A DNA stretch of 64,000 nt from Croceibacterium ferulae (GTDB lineage Bacteria > Pseudomonadota > Alphaproteobacteria > Sphingomonadales > Sphingomonadaceae): assembly GCF_003660445.1 (NCBI RefSeq), contig NZ_QZVQ01000009.1, forward strand, positions 124,001 to 188,000, in the 5' to 3' direction. This document shows, piece by piece, positions 1 through 8,481 of this stretch (its first letter is position 1; the number at the start of each line of letters is the position of its first letter). Made by a program: the position numbers and the translations under genes. The notes beneath the pieces are model-generated. The model ran no database searches and had not been told where the DNA came from. It saw only the letters and a program-made list of their open reading frames with translations.

Positions 1-113
1 GTGTATCGCACCGGCAATGCTGCATTGCGAGATGTGACTTGCCTTAACCGATCGTTAGCTTTAGATGTTTGGTAATCGGCGGGTCAGGAATGGCCCTTAG
101 ATGGAGAATGGAC

Positions 114-413
114 ATGAAGACATTGAAGACTATCGTGGCCTCGCTGTCGCTGGCCACCCTCCTCGTGGGCCACACCGCAGTCGCCGCAACGCGTTCTGTT
201 TCTTCGCTGCCTTCCAGCGGCGTGTCGGCTCCGGCCTCGGTTGACCGCGTTGGTGGTTCGCTGGGCGAGGCTGAAGGCCTGGGTGAGACTGCTGGCGGCG
301 CTGGCCTGATCATCGCGATCTTCGGTTCGATCGCTGCTTTCCTGGTGTTCCTGGAAGCAGTTGGCGCAATCGACATCATCGGCGGTGACGACGATGATGA
401 CAGCCCGGGCTGA
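114..413 (+). CDS. small exported membrane protein of EPS locus, unknown function
   Basis: I do not recognise this 99-residue protein. Residues 1-25 form a clear signal peptide (MKTLKTIVASLSLATLLVGH, then TAVAA). A Ser/Gly-rich linker follows, then one hydrophobic segment (about residues 62-88, GGAGLIIAIFGSIAAFLVFL) and a short acidic tail (GGDDDDDSPG). ATG 114 is chosen because GGAGAA (103-108) sits five bases upstream; an ATG at 108 would overlap that site. A strong terminator follows directly, so it is a single-gene unit just ahead of the polysaccharide operon. The layout vaguely recalls sorted or tail-anchored surface proteins, but there is no PEP-CTERM motif and no basic C-terminus. Confidence 0.6.
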   Translation: MKTLKTIVASLSLATLLVGHTAVAATRSVSSLPSSGVSAPASVDRVGGSLGEAEGLGETAGGAGLIIAIFGSIAAFLVFLEAVGAIDIIGGDDDDDSPG

Positions 414-445
414 ACCTGAACAAGGTTTGATCCGAGAGATTTGAG

Positions 446-478
446 AAGGCCCGCAGCCATCTGCGGGCCTTTTCTTTT
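446..478 (+). terminator. Rho-independent terminator
   Basis: An 11-bp GC-rich perfect stem (AAGGCCCGCAG / CTGCGGGCCTT) with loop CCAT is followed by TTCTTTT. It ends the small exported-protein transcript before the polysaccharide operon. Confidence 0.85.
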
Positions 479-572
479 GTCCGCAGGATACGTGGGCAGC
501 AGCTTTGTTGCCCCGGCACGGCGATGTGCTATCCGGTTGGGGCAAGGCTCGGGCCAGGCACAAGGGGGGCGA

Positions 573-2000
573 ATGCGACTGGACGGAATTCCGCGCCATG
601 ATTGGCTGGCCATGGTGTTCGTGGCCGCGGCCTTGCTCCTGGGCGGGGGTGGTTCGCCCGCGCCACACACCGAATTGCTCCTGCAGGTGCTGACCTGCTT
701 CGTCCTGCTGTTGTGGTTGTGGCTGCCAGCCGCCGGGGGGCGGGTGCCGGTGCCGCGCGATCGCCTGGTGTGGGCGATCGGCATTCTTGCGCTGGCTTTG
801 CCTGCCCTGCAATTGCTGCCCCTGCCACCTGCCTGGTGGCAGGCCCTGCCGGGGCAGGAGGGCAGAGCTGCCGCGCTGGCGCTGGTCGGCGCGGCGGATG
901 AGTGGCAGCCGCTCAGCCAGTCGCCCGCGCGCACGCTGGCGGCCTTGCTTTCGCTGGTGCCGCCGCTCTTTGCCGGCTTCGCGGTCGCGGCGCTCCCGGT
1001 GACGGGGCGGCGGCGCGTGTTGGCGGCAGTGGCGGCGACCATCCTGTGCTCGGCCGTGCTCGGCGCGGCGCAGGTCAGCCTGGGAGGCGATTCGCTGCGG
1101 TTCTATGCCGAGAGCCACAGCCGATACCTGGTCGGGTTTCAGGCCAACCGGAATGCCCAGGCCGACATCCTGCTGATCGGGGCGCTGGCCGCAGCCGCGC
1201 TGTTCGTGTCGGTGATCGCCGCGGGCGGTTTGCGGCGCCGGCGCGAACGCACGGCGGGGCGAGTTGGCACGCAGGCCTGGTGGCTGGTGCTGGGCGGGGT
1301 GCTGGCGCTGCTGCTGCTGGCAGTGGTGCTGACCGGATCGCGCATGGGTATCGGACTGATCGCGGTCACCCTGCCCGCATTGTGGCTGATCCTGCGCCCG
1401 GTCTCAGGACGGCTGAACCGCCGAATGGCGGCCGTGCTGGCCGGCGGTGCGGCATTGCTGCTGATTGTCGGGTATGTGTTGTTGCAGGGCAACACGATGG
1501 TGCAGCGCAGCGCGGAACGCTTCGACGCGCGCAGTGATCCGCGTGGCGAATTGTGGGAGGATACGCTGTTCGCGATCGACGCCGCGTGGCCTGCAGGCGT
1601 GGGGCTTGGCGGGTTCCAGCCGGCGATGCTGGCCGCGGAAAGGCTGGAGGTTCTGGACGGCACGCGGCCTAACCGCGCGCACAATGATTACCTAGAACTG
1701 GCGCTGGAGGGTGGCCTTCCGGCAGTGGTAATCGGGGTCGCCGCAATCGCATTGCTGATGGCACTGGCGATCCGCGCGTGGCGCCGCCGGCCGGAGGACC
1801 GGGCGCAGATCCTGTGCGGTTGCGGCGTGCTGCTGGTCATCGCCCTGCATTCGTTCGTTGATTATCCGCTACGATCCATGGCATTGGCATGCATGTTCGG
1901 GGTGGGAACGGGATTGCTGGCGGCTCCGCCGCGATCCGGTGCTGCTCCCCTTCCGGGCAGGACCGTCATGTCCAACGCGGGGGTTGAACTTGCTGCATAA
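573..2000 (+). CDS. O-antigen ligase/polymerase family (Wzy_C) membrane protein
   Basis: This 475-residue inner-membrane protein consists mostly of hydrophobic helices (about ten to twelve). The large loop near residues 365-375 carries RAHNDYLELALEGG, the H-N-x-x-L type motif typical of the Wzy/WaaL (Wzy_C) family. Such proteins polymerise or ligate undecaprenyl-linked glycans in the periplasm. ATG 573 is preceded by AAGGGGGG. An open frame continues upstream to a TTG at 441, but that lies inside the terminator. Its 3' end overlaps the next gene by 11 bp, and the following Wza-like and Wzc-like genes make an EPS polymerase more likely than an LPS ligase. Confidence 0.85.
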   Translation: MRLDGIPRHDWLAMVFVAAALLLGGGGSPAPHTELLLQVLTCFVLLLWLWLPAAGGRVPVPRDRLVWAIGILALALPALQLLPLPPAWWQALPGQEGRAAALALVGAADEWQPLSQSPARTLAALLSLVPPLFAGFAVAALPVTGRRRVLAAVAATILCSAVLGAAQVSLGGDSLRFYAESHSRYLVGFQANRNAQADILLIGALAAAALFVSVIAAGGLRRRRERTAGRVGTQAWWLVLGGVLALLLLAVVLTGSRMGIGLIAVTLPALWLILRPVSGRLNRRMAAVLAGGAALLLIVGYVLLQGNTMVQRSAERFDARSDPRGELWEDTLFAIDAAWPAGVGLGGFQPAMLAAERLEVLDGTRPNRAHNDYLELALEGGLPAVVIGVAAIALLMALAIRAWRRRPEDRAQILCGCGVLLVIALHSFVDYPLRSMALACMFGVGTGLLAAPPRSGAAPLPGRTVMSNAGVELAA

Positions 2001-2685
2001 GGTTTCGAGTGTCCTGACCGGGGTGGGCTGCGTTGCGGCACTGTCAGCATGTCAGCCCCAGCTCAAGAGTGATCTGCCCCTGGGCGCGCCGGCCTACGCA
2101 ACGCTGGGCGGGGCAGTGCTGCCCCCCACGACCGCGTATCAGATCCGCCCGGGTGACCGGATCTCCGTCTCCCTCTTCCAGGAGCCGGATCTGTCGCAGC
2201 CGGATCTGATCGTGGACGAGGCCGGCACCGTGAATCTGCCGCTGATCGGTGCGGTGCAGGTGGGCGGCCGTTCGGCCGACGACGTCTCGCGCGAGATCGA
2301 GCGGGCCTATGGCGCACGGTACCTGCGCAATCCGCAGGCCACCGTCACCCTGCGGGAAGCGCGGCCGTATACCGTCACCGTGGACGGCGAGGTCGATCAG
2401 CCCGGCGTGTTCGAGATCCGTCCCGGCTACACCTTGGTGAGCGCCGTCGCGCTGGCGCGGGGTACCACGCCGACTGCGAAGACCGATGAAGTGCTCGTGA
2501 TCCGCGCGATCGACGGCCAGCGGGCCGTCGCGCGCTTCGACATCAACGCCATCCGGGCCGGACGCATGCCTGACCCGCAATTGGTGCCCGGTGACCAGGT
2601 GATCGTCGGCTTCAGCCGGGCACGTGGCCTTTATAACGATATCCTGCAAGCAGTGCCGGCCGTCGGCGTGTTTGCGCGATTCTGA
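1990..2685 (+). CDS. polysaccharide export lipoprotein (Wza/GumB-like)
   Basis: This is a 231-residue outer-membrane polysaccharide export protein. Starting at TTG 1990, behind a GGGGG site, it has a lipoprotein signal with lipobox LSAC (Cys21). A Poly_export domain follows (about 55-130: YQIRPGDRISVSLFQEPDLS), then one SLBB domain (about 135-210: VTVDGEVDQPGVFEIRPGYT). It should form the periplasmic/outer-membrane channel for the polymer. No ATG or GTG start in this frame would keep the signal peptide; a TTG at 1984 is the only close alternative. It overlaps the upstream polymerase gene and sits one base before the kinase gene, so the three are probably co-translated. Confidence 0.88.
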   Translation: MLHKVSSVLTGVGCVAALSACQPQLKSDLPLGAPAYATLGGAVLPPTTAYQIRPGDRISVSLFQEPDLSQPDLIVDEAGTVNLPLIGAVQVGGRSADDVSREIERAYGARYLRNPQATVTLREARPYTVTVDGEVDQPGVFEIRPGYTLVSAVALARGTTPTAKTDEVLVIRAIDGQRAVARFDINAIRAGRMPDPQLVPGDQVIVGFSRARGLYNDILQAVPAVGVFARF

Positions 2686-2686
2686 C

Positions 2687-4894
2687 GTGAGAGAAGCCTT
2701 GGACGCGACCTATCCCACGCAGACCCCTGCCACACCGGTTTACCGCACCAATGCGGAACATGAACGGCTGACCGAACGGGAGAGCGGCGTCAGCCAGCTG
2801 ATCCGCTATGTCGTCGGTCTGGTCCGCCGGAACATCTGGCTGATCGCGATCATCGTGGCGGTCGCGATCATCGCCGCCGTGGTGCTGACCATGCTGCAGA
2901 CGCCGCGCTACACCGCGATGTCCACGCTGGAGATCGCCGAGGACACGCAGCAGGTGCTGGGCGAGGATCTGGGGGCGGAAACCACTTCCTACGCCAACTG
3001 GGACATTGAGATGAACCTCAATACCCAGCTGGAAATCCTCCGCAGCCGCGCGCTGGCGGAACGGGTGGCGGAGAGGCTGGACCTCGCTTCCAACGAACGG
3101 TTCTTCAATGCGATGGAAGCGGCCGCCCTGGTGGAGCTGAGCGAGCAGCAGCGCGCCGATCGCACGGCCGACATGCTGCGTGCCAATTTCAGCGTCGACC
3201 TGCCGACCGGCACGCGCATTGCCGAGCTGCGTTACACCAGCACCGATCCGGGCGTTTCGGCGATGGTGGTGGACGCCTTCGCCAGCGAATTCATCCAGGC
3301 GAACCTGCAGCGCAAGTTCGACTCTTCCGCCTATGCCCGCAGTTTCGTCGCCGAGCAGCTGGAAGAAGCGCGCGTCCGGCTGGAGAACTCGGAGCGTGAG
3401 CTGAACGCCTATGCCCGCGAGGCTGGCCTGATCCGCACCCGGGACGCTTCGGCGGAGGGCGGCAATGCGGCCGGCAGCATGACCGCCAGCAGCCTGCTGC
3501 AGCTCAACACCGCGGCCAACGAGGCGCAGGCCGCGCGGATCGCCGCCGAGGCGCGATGGAATGCGGAGCGGGCACAGCCGCTCTTCTCCTCTCAGGCCGT
3601 GCTGGCGAGCCCGACCGTGCAGTCGCTAATGCAGCGGCGCGCGACCTTGCAGGCCGAACTGGATTCCGCCCGCGACCGCTACCTGCCCGATCACCCGGCG
3701 GTGACCCGGCTGCGTACCGAGCTGCAGGCGACCGAGACCAGCCTGAACCGGGCCGCGAACGAGGTGCGCAACTCGATCCGCGCCAATTACCAGGCGTCAG
3801 CTGCGGCCGAAGGCGACCTGCGGCAGCAGGTGAACACGCTGGAGGGCGCCACCCTCGCCGAACAGGACCTGTCCGTGCGCTACAACACGCTGGCGCGCGA
3901 AGCCGACACCAACCGGCAGATCTATGACGGCCTGCTGCAGCGCTATCGCGCGCTGAACGCGGCGGCCGGCATCACCGCCAGCAACATCGCAGTGGTCGAT
4001 CGCGCCGAAGTGCCAAGTTCGCCTTCTTCGCCCAACCTGCCGCGCAACGTGCTGCTGGCCATGGTGCTGGGTCTGGCCCTGGCGGGTGCGGTGGTGTTCC
4101 TGCGCGACCAGATGGACGATCGCCTGCGCATCCCCGAGGACGTGGAGAGCAAGATCGGCCTGCCGCTGCTGGGGGTCGTACCCACGGCGGAGGATGGCAA
4201 CCCGGTCGGCGCGCTGGACGATCCCAAGTCGCCCATCGCGGAAAGCTACAATGCGCTGCGCACCACGCTGATGCATTCCACCCGCGAGGGGCTGCCCCGC
4301 CTGCTGCTGGTCACCAGCGCCCAGGCGTCCGAAGGCAAGACCACGACCAGCTACGCCATCGCCCGCAGCTTTGCCCGGGTGGGCAAGAACGTGCTGCTGA
4401 TCGATGCCGATCTGCGGCGGCCCAACGTGCACAAGACGGCGGACGTGCCGAACAAGACCGGCATGTCCACGCTGCTGGTGGGCGAGGCGAGCCTGGCGGA
4501 TGTCGCGGTGCGTTCGAGCTACCCGGGGCTCACCATCGTGCCGGCCGGACCGATCCCGCCTTCTCCGGCAGAGCTGCTCTCCTCCCCCCGCATGGCCGCG
4601 CTGCTGGAGCAGGTGGAGGCGGAGTACGACTTCGTGGTCATCGACAGTGCGCCGATCCTCGGCCTGGCCGACTCGACGGAACTGGCCGCTCTGGTCGATG
4701 GCGTGGCCCTGGTGGTGGAAGCCAACCGTGGCCGCGGCGGGCAGCTGAAGGGTGCGCTGCGGCGACTTCGCGCGCTCAACCCGGTGCTGGTCGGGGCCAT
4801 CCTGACCAAGTATGACGCCTCCAAGGGCGGCAGCTACTCCTATTACGGGTACAATTACTACCGCTACGAAAGCGACGAGAACGCCCCCGCGTGA
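2687..4894 (+). CDS. polysaccharide co-polymerase / tyrosine autokinase (Wzc-like)
   Basis: This 735-residue protein combines a Wzz chain-length domain with a BY-kinase domain. It has a first membrane helix (about 48-70), a long coiled-coil periplasmic region with the conserved RYLPDHPAVTRL stretch (about 330), and a second helix (about 450-470). The cytoplasmic ATPase has Walker A SEGKTTTS (about 548), Walker A' LLIDADLRRP (about 572) and Walker B FVVIDSAPI (about 650). The C-terminus carries a Tyr cluster (YSYYGYNYYRYE), the usual autophosphorylation site. It controls polymer length and export with the Wza-like partner. The start is GTG 2687 (or TTG 2699, closer to a GAGAGAAG); no ATG is available before the first helix. 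Confidence 0.9.
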   Translation: MREALDATYPTQTPATPVYRTNAEHERLTERESGVSQLIRYVVGLVRRNIWLIAIIVAVAIIAAVVLTMLQTPRYTAMSTLEIAEDTQQVLGEDLGAETTSYANWDIEMNLNTQLEILRSRALAERVAERLDLASNERFFNAMEAAALVELSEQQRADRTADMLRANFSVDLPTGTRIAELRYTSTDPGVSAMVVDAFASEFIQANLQRKFDSSAYARSFVAEQLEEARVRLENSERELNAYAREAGLIRTRDASAEGGNAAGSMTASSLLQLNTAANEAQAARIAAEARWNAERAQPLFSSQAVLASPTVQSLMQRRATLQAELDSARDRYLPDHPAVTRLRTELQATETSLNRAANEVRNSIRANYQASAAAEGDLRQQVNTLEGATLAEQDLSVRYNTLAREADTNRQIYDGLLQRYRALNAAAGITASNIAVVDRAEVPSSPSSPNLPRNVLLAMVLGLALAGAVVFLRDQMDDRLRIPEDVESKIGLPLLGVVPTAEDGNPVGALDDPKSPIAESYNALRTTLMHSTREGLPRLLLVTSAQASEGKTTTSYAIARSFARVGKNVLLIDADLRRPNVHKTADVPNKTGMSTLLVGEASLADVAVRSSYPGLTIVPAGPIPPSPAELLSSPRMAALLEQVEAEYDFVVIDSAPILGLADSTELAALVDGVALVVEANRGRGGQLKGALRRLRALNPVLVGAILTKYDASKGGSYSYYGYNYYRYESDENAPA

Positions 4895-6048
4895 CCCGGA
4901 CCGGTCGCCCGCTGCTTGGCCGCCTCGTGGCGACGGTGGCCGTCCTGGGGCTCGGCTTTGCCTGCCTCGGCAGCGGGATGGACCGGATCGCGGTGCAGTC
5001 CTTCGGCATGGCGGCGGTCGTACCCGCTCCGCTGCGTGCGCAAAGCCTGCGTCCGCTGGCGCAGCTGGCGATGATTGCCGGCCAACCGGCGGCCACCCTG
5101 CGGCTGGCGGAGTCCGCCGTTGCAGCCGATCCGGTCGATCCCGCCAGCAGCGCGCTGCTGGGCGGGGCGCGGATGCTGGCGAATGATTACCCCGGCGCGG
5201 AGCAAGCCTTCCGGGTCGCGGCCGGCTTCGGCTGGCGCGAGCCGCTGACGCAGCGTTACTGGTACGCGGCGGCGCTGCAATCCAACGATTACCGACGCGC
5301 GGCTGAGCGGCTGGACGCGCTGCTGCGGGTCAACCGGAACCTGCCCGATGCACAGGTGCTGCTCGCCCCGCTGGAAGGTGATCCGGCAGGCCGGGCGGCG
5401 CTGCTCGAGCGGCTGCGCGAGCGGCCGTTGTGGCTGCCCAGCTACCTGACGCCGGGTACCAGGCTCGACCGCGCGGCGCTGGAGCGGCGCAGCCAGGTGC
5501 TGGTGGAGCTGGCGGCCGCCGGCACCCGGCTGGGCTGTTGGGGCGTGGCCGGCTGGGCCAAGGGTGCGCTCGCCGGCGGTGACCGCGCCAGTGCGGAGCG
5601 TGTCTGGCAGGCGCATTGCCCCGGGGCCGAAAGTGACGGGCTGTTGGCGGATGGCGAGTTCGACCGGTTGGGCAGCGACGCCGCCGCGCCGTTTGGCTGG
5701 CAGGTGGAGCGGTCGGGCGACGTGTCCGTCCGCCCGGAGGCCCATGACGGTGGGTACCGTCTGGCCTTGCGCAACCGCGCCTCGTTCAGCCGGCGGGTGC
5801 TGGTGCAGCCGGTGGCGCTGGCACCCGGGCGCTATCGCCTGCGGGGGACCGGTCCCACGAGCGTGTTCGCAGCCTCCCTAGGGTGCGGCAGCAGGCCGGC
5901 CATGCCGCGACTGGTGGAAGGTGATCTGGCCGGGCAGGGCCAGATCCTGACCGTCACGGAGGCATGCGACACGCTACAGCTGGGCATCTGGCTGCGCCCG
6001 ACCGATGAGGCCGTGACGCTGGACCGGGTGACGCTGCAGCCGCTCTGA
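4891..6048 (+). CDS. EPS-locus protein: membrane anchor, TPR-like repeats, beta-sandwich-like C-terminus
   Basis: I do not recognise the family of this 385-residue protein. GTG 4891 overlaps the stop of the kinase gene (GTGA), so it is part of the EPS operon. A hydrophobic N-terminal segment (about 8-28) suggests a signal or anchor. Residues about 50-160 are helical and repetitive, with Ala/Leu spacing like tetratricopeptide repeats (AESAVAADPVDPASSALLGG, then a second similar unit). From about 245 on the sequence looks like an all-beta carbohydrate-binding-like module (ADGEFDRLG, FGWQVERSG, APGRYRLRG). A periplasmic assembly or glycan-binding role beside the exporter is inferred from position and fold impression only. 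Confidence 0.6.
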   Translation: MTRTGRPLLGRLVATVAVLGLGFACLGSGMDRIAVQSFGMAAVVPAPLRAQSLRPLAQLAMIAGQPAATLRLAESAVAADPVDPASSALLGGARMLANDYPGAEQAFRVAAGFGWREPLTQRYWYAAALQSNDYRRAAERLDALLRVNRNLPDAQVLLAPLEGDPAGRAALLERLRERPLWLPSYLTPGTRLDRAALERRSQVLVELAAAGTRLGCWGVAGWAKGALAGGDRASAERVWQAHCPGAESDGLLADGEFDRLGSDAAAPFGWQVERSGDVSVRPEAHDGGYRLALRNRASFSRRVLVQPVALAPGRYRLRGTGPTSVFAASLGCGSRPAMPRLVEGDLAGQGQILTVTEACDTLQLGIWLRPTDEAVTLDRVTLQPL

Positions 6049-6065
6049 GTGATTGCCGCCGCCGA

Positions 6066-6632
6066 TCAACTTTGAGTGAAGCGACGCTCCTTCAGCAGCA
6101 CCGCCGGATTGCCGCGATAGATCCCCATCGGCACGGCATTGTCGAACAAGGCGGCCCGGGCACCCAGCACCGCCCCATCGCCCAGCTGTATGCCCGGCCC
6201 GACAAAGGCCTCGGCGGCGATCCAGCAGCCGGCGCCAAGAACAATGGGCCGCAGGACCAGCTCGAAGTCGGGGTCGGAAACACGGTGCGTGCTGGCGCAT
6301 AGCACCGCGCGCTGGCTGATCACGCAGCGCGGCCCCACGGTGATCCGGCCCTGGTTGTAAAGCTCGGCTCCCGGACCGACCAGCGTATCTGCGCCGATGG
6401 TCAGATTGCGCGGCAGCCAGATGCGAACGCTGGAATAGATGCGCGCACCGGGGCCGATCTCCGCGCCGAACAGCTGCAGCAGCCAGCGTCGCCAGCGATG
6501 CGCCTGCGGCGGCGTCCAGCGGGCGAGCAGGCGCTACGCCATGGCGAAGGCGACACGCTCCAGCTTGTTGGCCAGGGTGAAGGACGGGCCACCACCCAAT
6601 GGGCGGAACCGGTCGGCCGGGCTGTCGCTCAC
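6066..6632 (-). pseudogene. WcaF-type hexapeptide acetyltransferase interrupted by an in-frame TAG
   Basis: Read from GTG 6632, which overlaps the glycosyltransferase stop as GTGA, the frame stays open for 188 codons except one amber stop at codon 33 (bases 6536-6534). The context is FAMA-stop-RLLARWTP, where the family usually has Trp, so a TGG to TAG change is the simplest reading. The rest is intact: left-handed beta-helix hexapeptide repeats (IGADTLVGPGAELYNQGRI), the CASTHRV catalytic-type His, and RGNPAVLLKERR at the end. It would O-acetylate the exopolysaccharide or its sugar precursor. GTG 6338 could restart translation but would lose the N-terminal half, so the gene is probably inactive unless the stop is suppressed or a sequencing error. 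Confidence 0.8.
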
Positions 6633-7807
6633 TCCGTCACCTGTCCGTGCGGGCGCGCCAGGCCGCGATAGGCCGCCACCCAAGCCCGCGTCACTTCAGC
6701 CGGAGCGAAGCGCCCGCGCGCCAGAGCCAGAGCGGCCTGAGCCATGCGCTCCCACTCGGCAGGGTCGAGCTGCAGCGCCTGTTCCAGCGCGCGCACAACC
6801 GAGGGCACGTCGGTGCCGCAGGGCAAGGCAGCGCCGGTCTCCACCCCTTCCGGCAAGTGGCATGCCGCCGTCATGATGGTGGGAGTGCCCGCTGCCCAGG
6901 ACTCCAGGATTGCCATGGGCAGGCCTTCGCTGTGGGACGGCAGGATCATCCAGCGCGCTGCGGCCAGCAGGCGTGCTTTGTCCGCGCCATGCACCGCACC
7001 ATGGAATTGGACGCCGTCCGGCGCGGTGCCCAGCTTCTGCTGGAAGGCCGCCATGTCCGCGCCATCGCCCCACCCGGCAATGTGCAGCTCCGCCCCGACG
7101 GGCAACTGCGCTACCGCCCAGGCGTCCAGCAGCGCATCCAGGTTCTTCTTCGGGTGGATGCGGCCGAGATACAGGACATGCGGGGCCCGCGCCTGCAGCG
7201 GCGCGGTGCTGGCCACTGGTCCGGCATTGGGGATCACCAGCACCGGCCGGCTGGCCCCGGCCTCGCGCGCGATATCGTTCGCCTCGTCGCGTGTCAGCGC
7301 ATGCAGTGCGGCAGCCCGGGCCCAGCTGTCCTGTTCGTAGGCAAGGCGGGCCACCGCCTTCTTCACCCGGCCGCGGGCCGTTATCCACGGGTCCAGCATG
7401 CCGTGCGGCGAGATCAGGTAAGGCCGCCCGGTGCGCCGCGCCCAGCGGGCACCCGCGTGGGAGGGATACATCCAGATGCCGTGAAGGTGCAGGATATCGG
7501 GGTCGGCCTGATCCAGGCAGCCGGCGAGCGCGGGCGCGTAGCCGATCTGCCGCGGACCCTGCACCGGGGCGGTCAGCACGGCAATGCCCGGCTCCGTCAG
7601 ATCGCCTTCGCTGCTGCCCTCGTCTGCCAGGGCCACGATCGTGACCCGGCCGCCAGCAGCGCGGATCATGCGCGCCTGCTGCCACACGGCGGTCGCCACA
7701 CCCCCACCCAGATGGGAAGCCCAGGAGGTGAGCAGGGCAACATGCAGCCCGCCCAGATCATCCATCGGCTGTGCTGCTTCGATCATCGCCGTCCCTGAAC
7801 TCGCCAT
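6629..7807 (-). CDS. GT4-family glycosyltransferase
   Basis: This 392-residue cytoplasmic GT-B glycosyltransferase has an N-terminal Gly-rich acceptor-side motif (SHLGGGVATAVWQQARMI, about 32-50) and a middle HLHGIWMYPSHAG and SPHGMLDPW region. The C-terminal nucleotide-sugar site has the E-x7-E motif (SHSEGLPMAILESW, about 290-305). It probably adds one sugar to the lipid-linked repeat unit of the polysaccharide exported by the operon on the other strand. It overlaps the acetyltransferase gene by 4 bp, so the two were a transcriptional pair. An internal ATG at 7786 is a possible alternative start. The sugar donor cannot be told from sequence. Confidence 0.85.
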   Translation of the reverse strand: MASSGTAMIEAAQPMDDLGGLHVALLTSWASHLGGGVATAVWQQARMIRAAGGRVTIVALADEGSSEGDLTEPGIAVLTAPVQGPRQIGYAPALAGCLDQADPDILHLHGIWMYPSHAGARWARRTGRPYLISPHGMLDPWITARGRVKKAVARLAYEQDSWARAAALHALTRDEANDIAREAGASRPVLVIPNAGPVASTAPLQARAPHVLYLGRIHPKKNLDALLDAWAVAQLPVGAELHIAGWGDGADMAAFQQKLGTAPDGVQFHGAVHGADKARLLAAARWMILPSHSEGLPMAILESWAAGTPTIMTAACHLPEGVETGAALPCGTDVPSVVRALEQALQLDPAEWERMAQAALALARGRFAPAEVTRAWVAAYRGLARPHGQVTE

Positions 7808-7873
7808 TGCTGCACTTGCGAAGGGAGCTTAGCCGCCTGCAGCGGCGGCGCAACCGCGATCGGACAGCCCCGG

Positions 7874-8452
7874 TCAGTCGGGAACGGAGAAGGTGCCGCT
7901 GACCCGCCCGCTGGACGCGCTGCTGCCGGCCGCGCCCGGGGCGCTGCCGCGGCCATCCACGCTGGAGATGCCGCTGTTCAGGTCGATCGTCAGGCGCCCG
8001 CCATTCAGCGTATCGCCGCCGCGGCGCAGCGCGACGCCGCCGGACAGGATGATCATCCGCCGGTTGAAATCATACACACCCGCCGCGCCCTGCGCCCGCT
8101 CGTTGCCGCGGATGACGGTGACGCCGCCGGTGGCATCGATGCGCTGGATCTCCAGCGTCCCATTATCGGTGAAAGCCACCGTGGTGCGACCGGCGGTCAG
8201 CCGCAGGTCACCCTGGTCGATCACCACATTACCGCTCAGCACCACGCGGTTCTGCCGGTCCTGCAGCTCTATCCGGTCGGCGGCATAATTGACCGGCTGG
8301 TTGGCGTTGAACCCGCTGATCGCCTGCGCGCCGGCCATCGTGCCGAAGCCGAGCGCGACCAGCGCGGATGCGCCAAAGGCGACGGCGAAGGATCGCACGG
8401 CCAGCCGGGGCAGCGACAGGCGGGCGGGGGACGGGCGCAAGGAGTCGGTCAT
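7874..8452 (-). CDS. lptA: LPS transport periplasmic protein LptA (OstA-like)
   Basis: This 192-residue protein has a signal peptide (hydrophobic segment about 22-42, ending GAQA). One OstA/LptA beta-jellyroll follows (about 50-165) with YAADRIELQDRQNRVVLSGN and VTVIRGNERAQGAAGVYDF. LptA bridges LptC in the inner membrane and LptD in the outer membrane. It lies 29 bp after lptC in the same direction. The expected lptB does not follow; the next gene downstream is the EPS glycosyltransferase. Confidence 0.88.
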   Translation of the reverse strand: MTDSLRPSPARLSLPRLAVRSFAVAFGASALVALGFGTMAGAQAISGFNANQPVNYAADRIELQDRQNRVVLSGNVVIDQGDLRLTAGRTTVAFTDNGTLEIQRIDATGGVTVIRGNERAQGAAGVYDFNRRMIILSGGVALRRGGDTLNGGRLTIDLNSGISSVDGRGSAPGAAGSSASSGRVSGTFSVPD

Positions 8453-8481
8453 CTGGGCCCTCTGTTATGCCGCCGCCGCCG

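Noticed and set aside
441-572. Extended N-terminus of the polymerase from TTG 441.
   Set aside because: It would start inside the terminator hairpin; ATG 573 has a good ribosome site.
6066-6338. A separate short acetyltransferase starting at GTG 6338.
   Set aside because: The frame is continuous upstream with conserved family sequence broken only by one TAG, so it is the 3' part of a pseudogene.
7378-7388. TTATCCACGG resembling a DnaA box.
   Set aside because: It is a single copy inside the glycosyltransferase gene, without clustered boxes or an AT-rich stretch.
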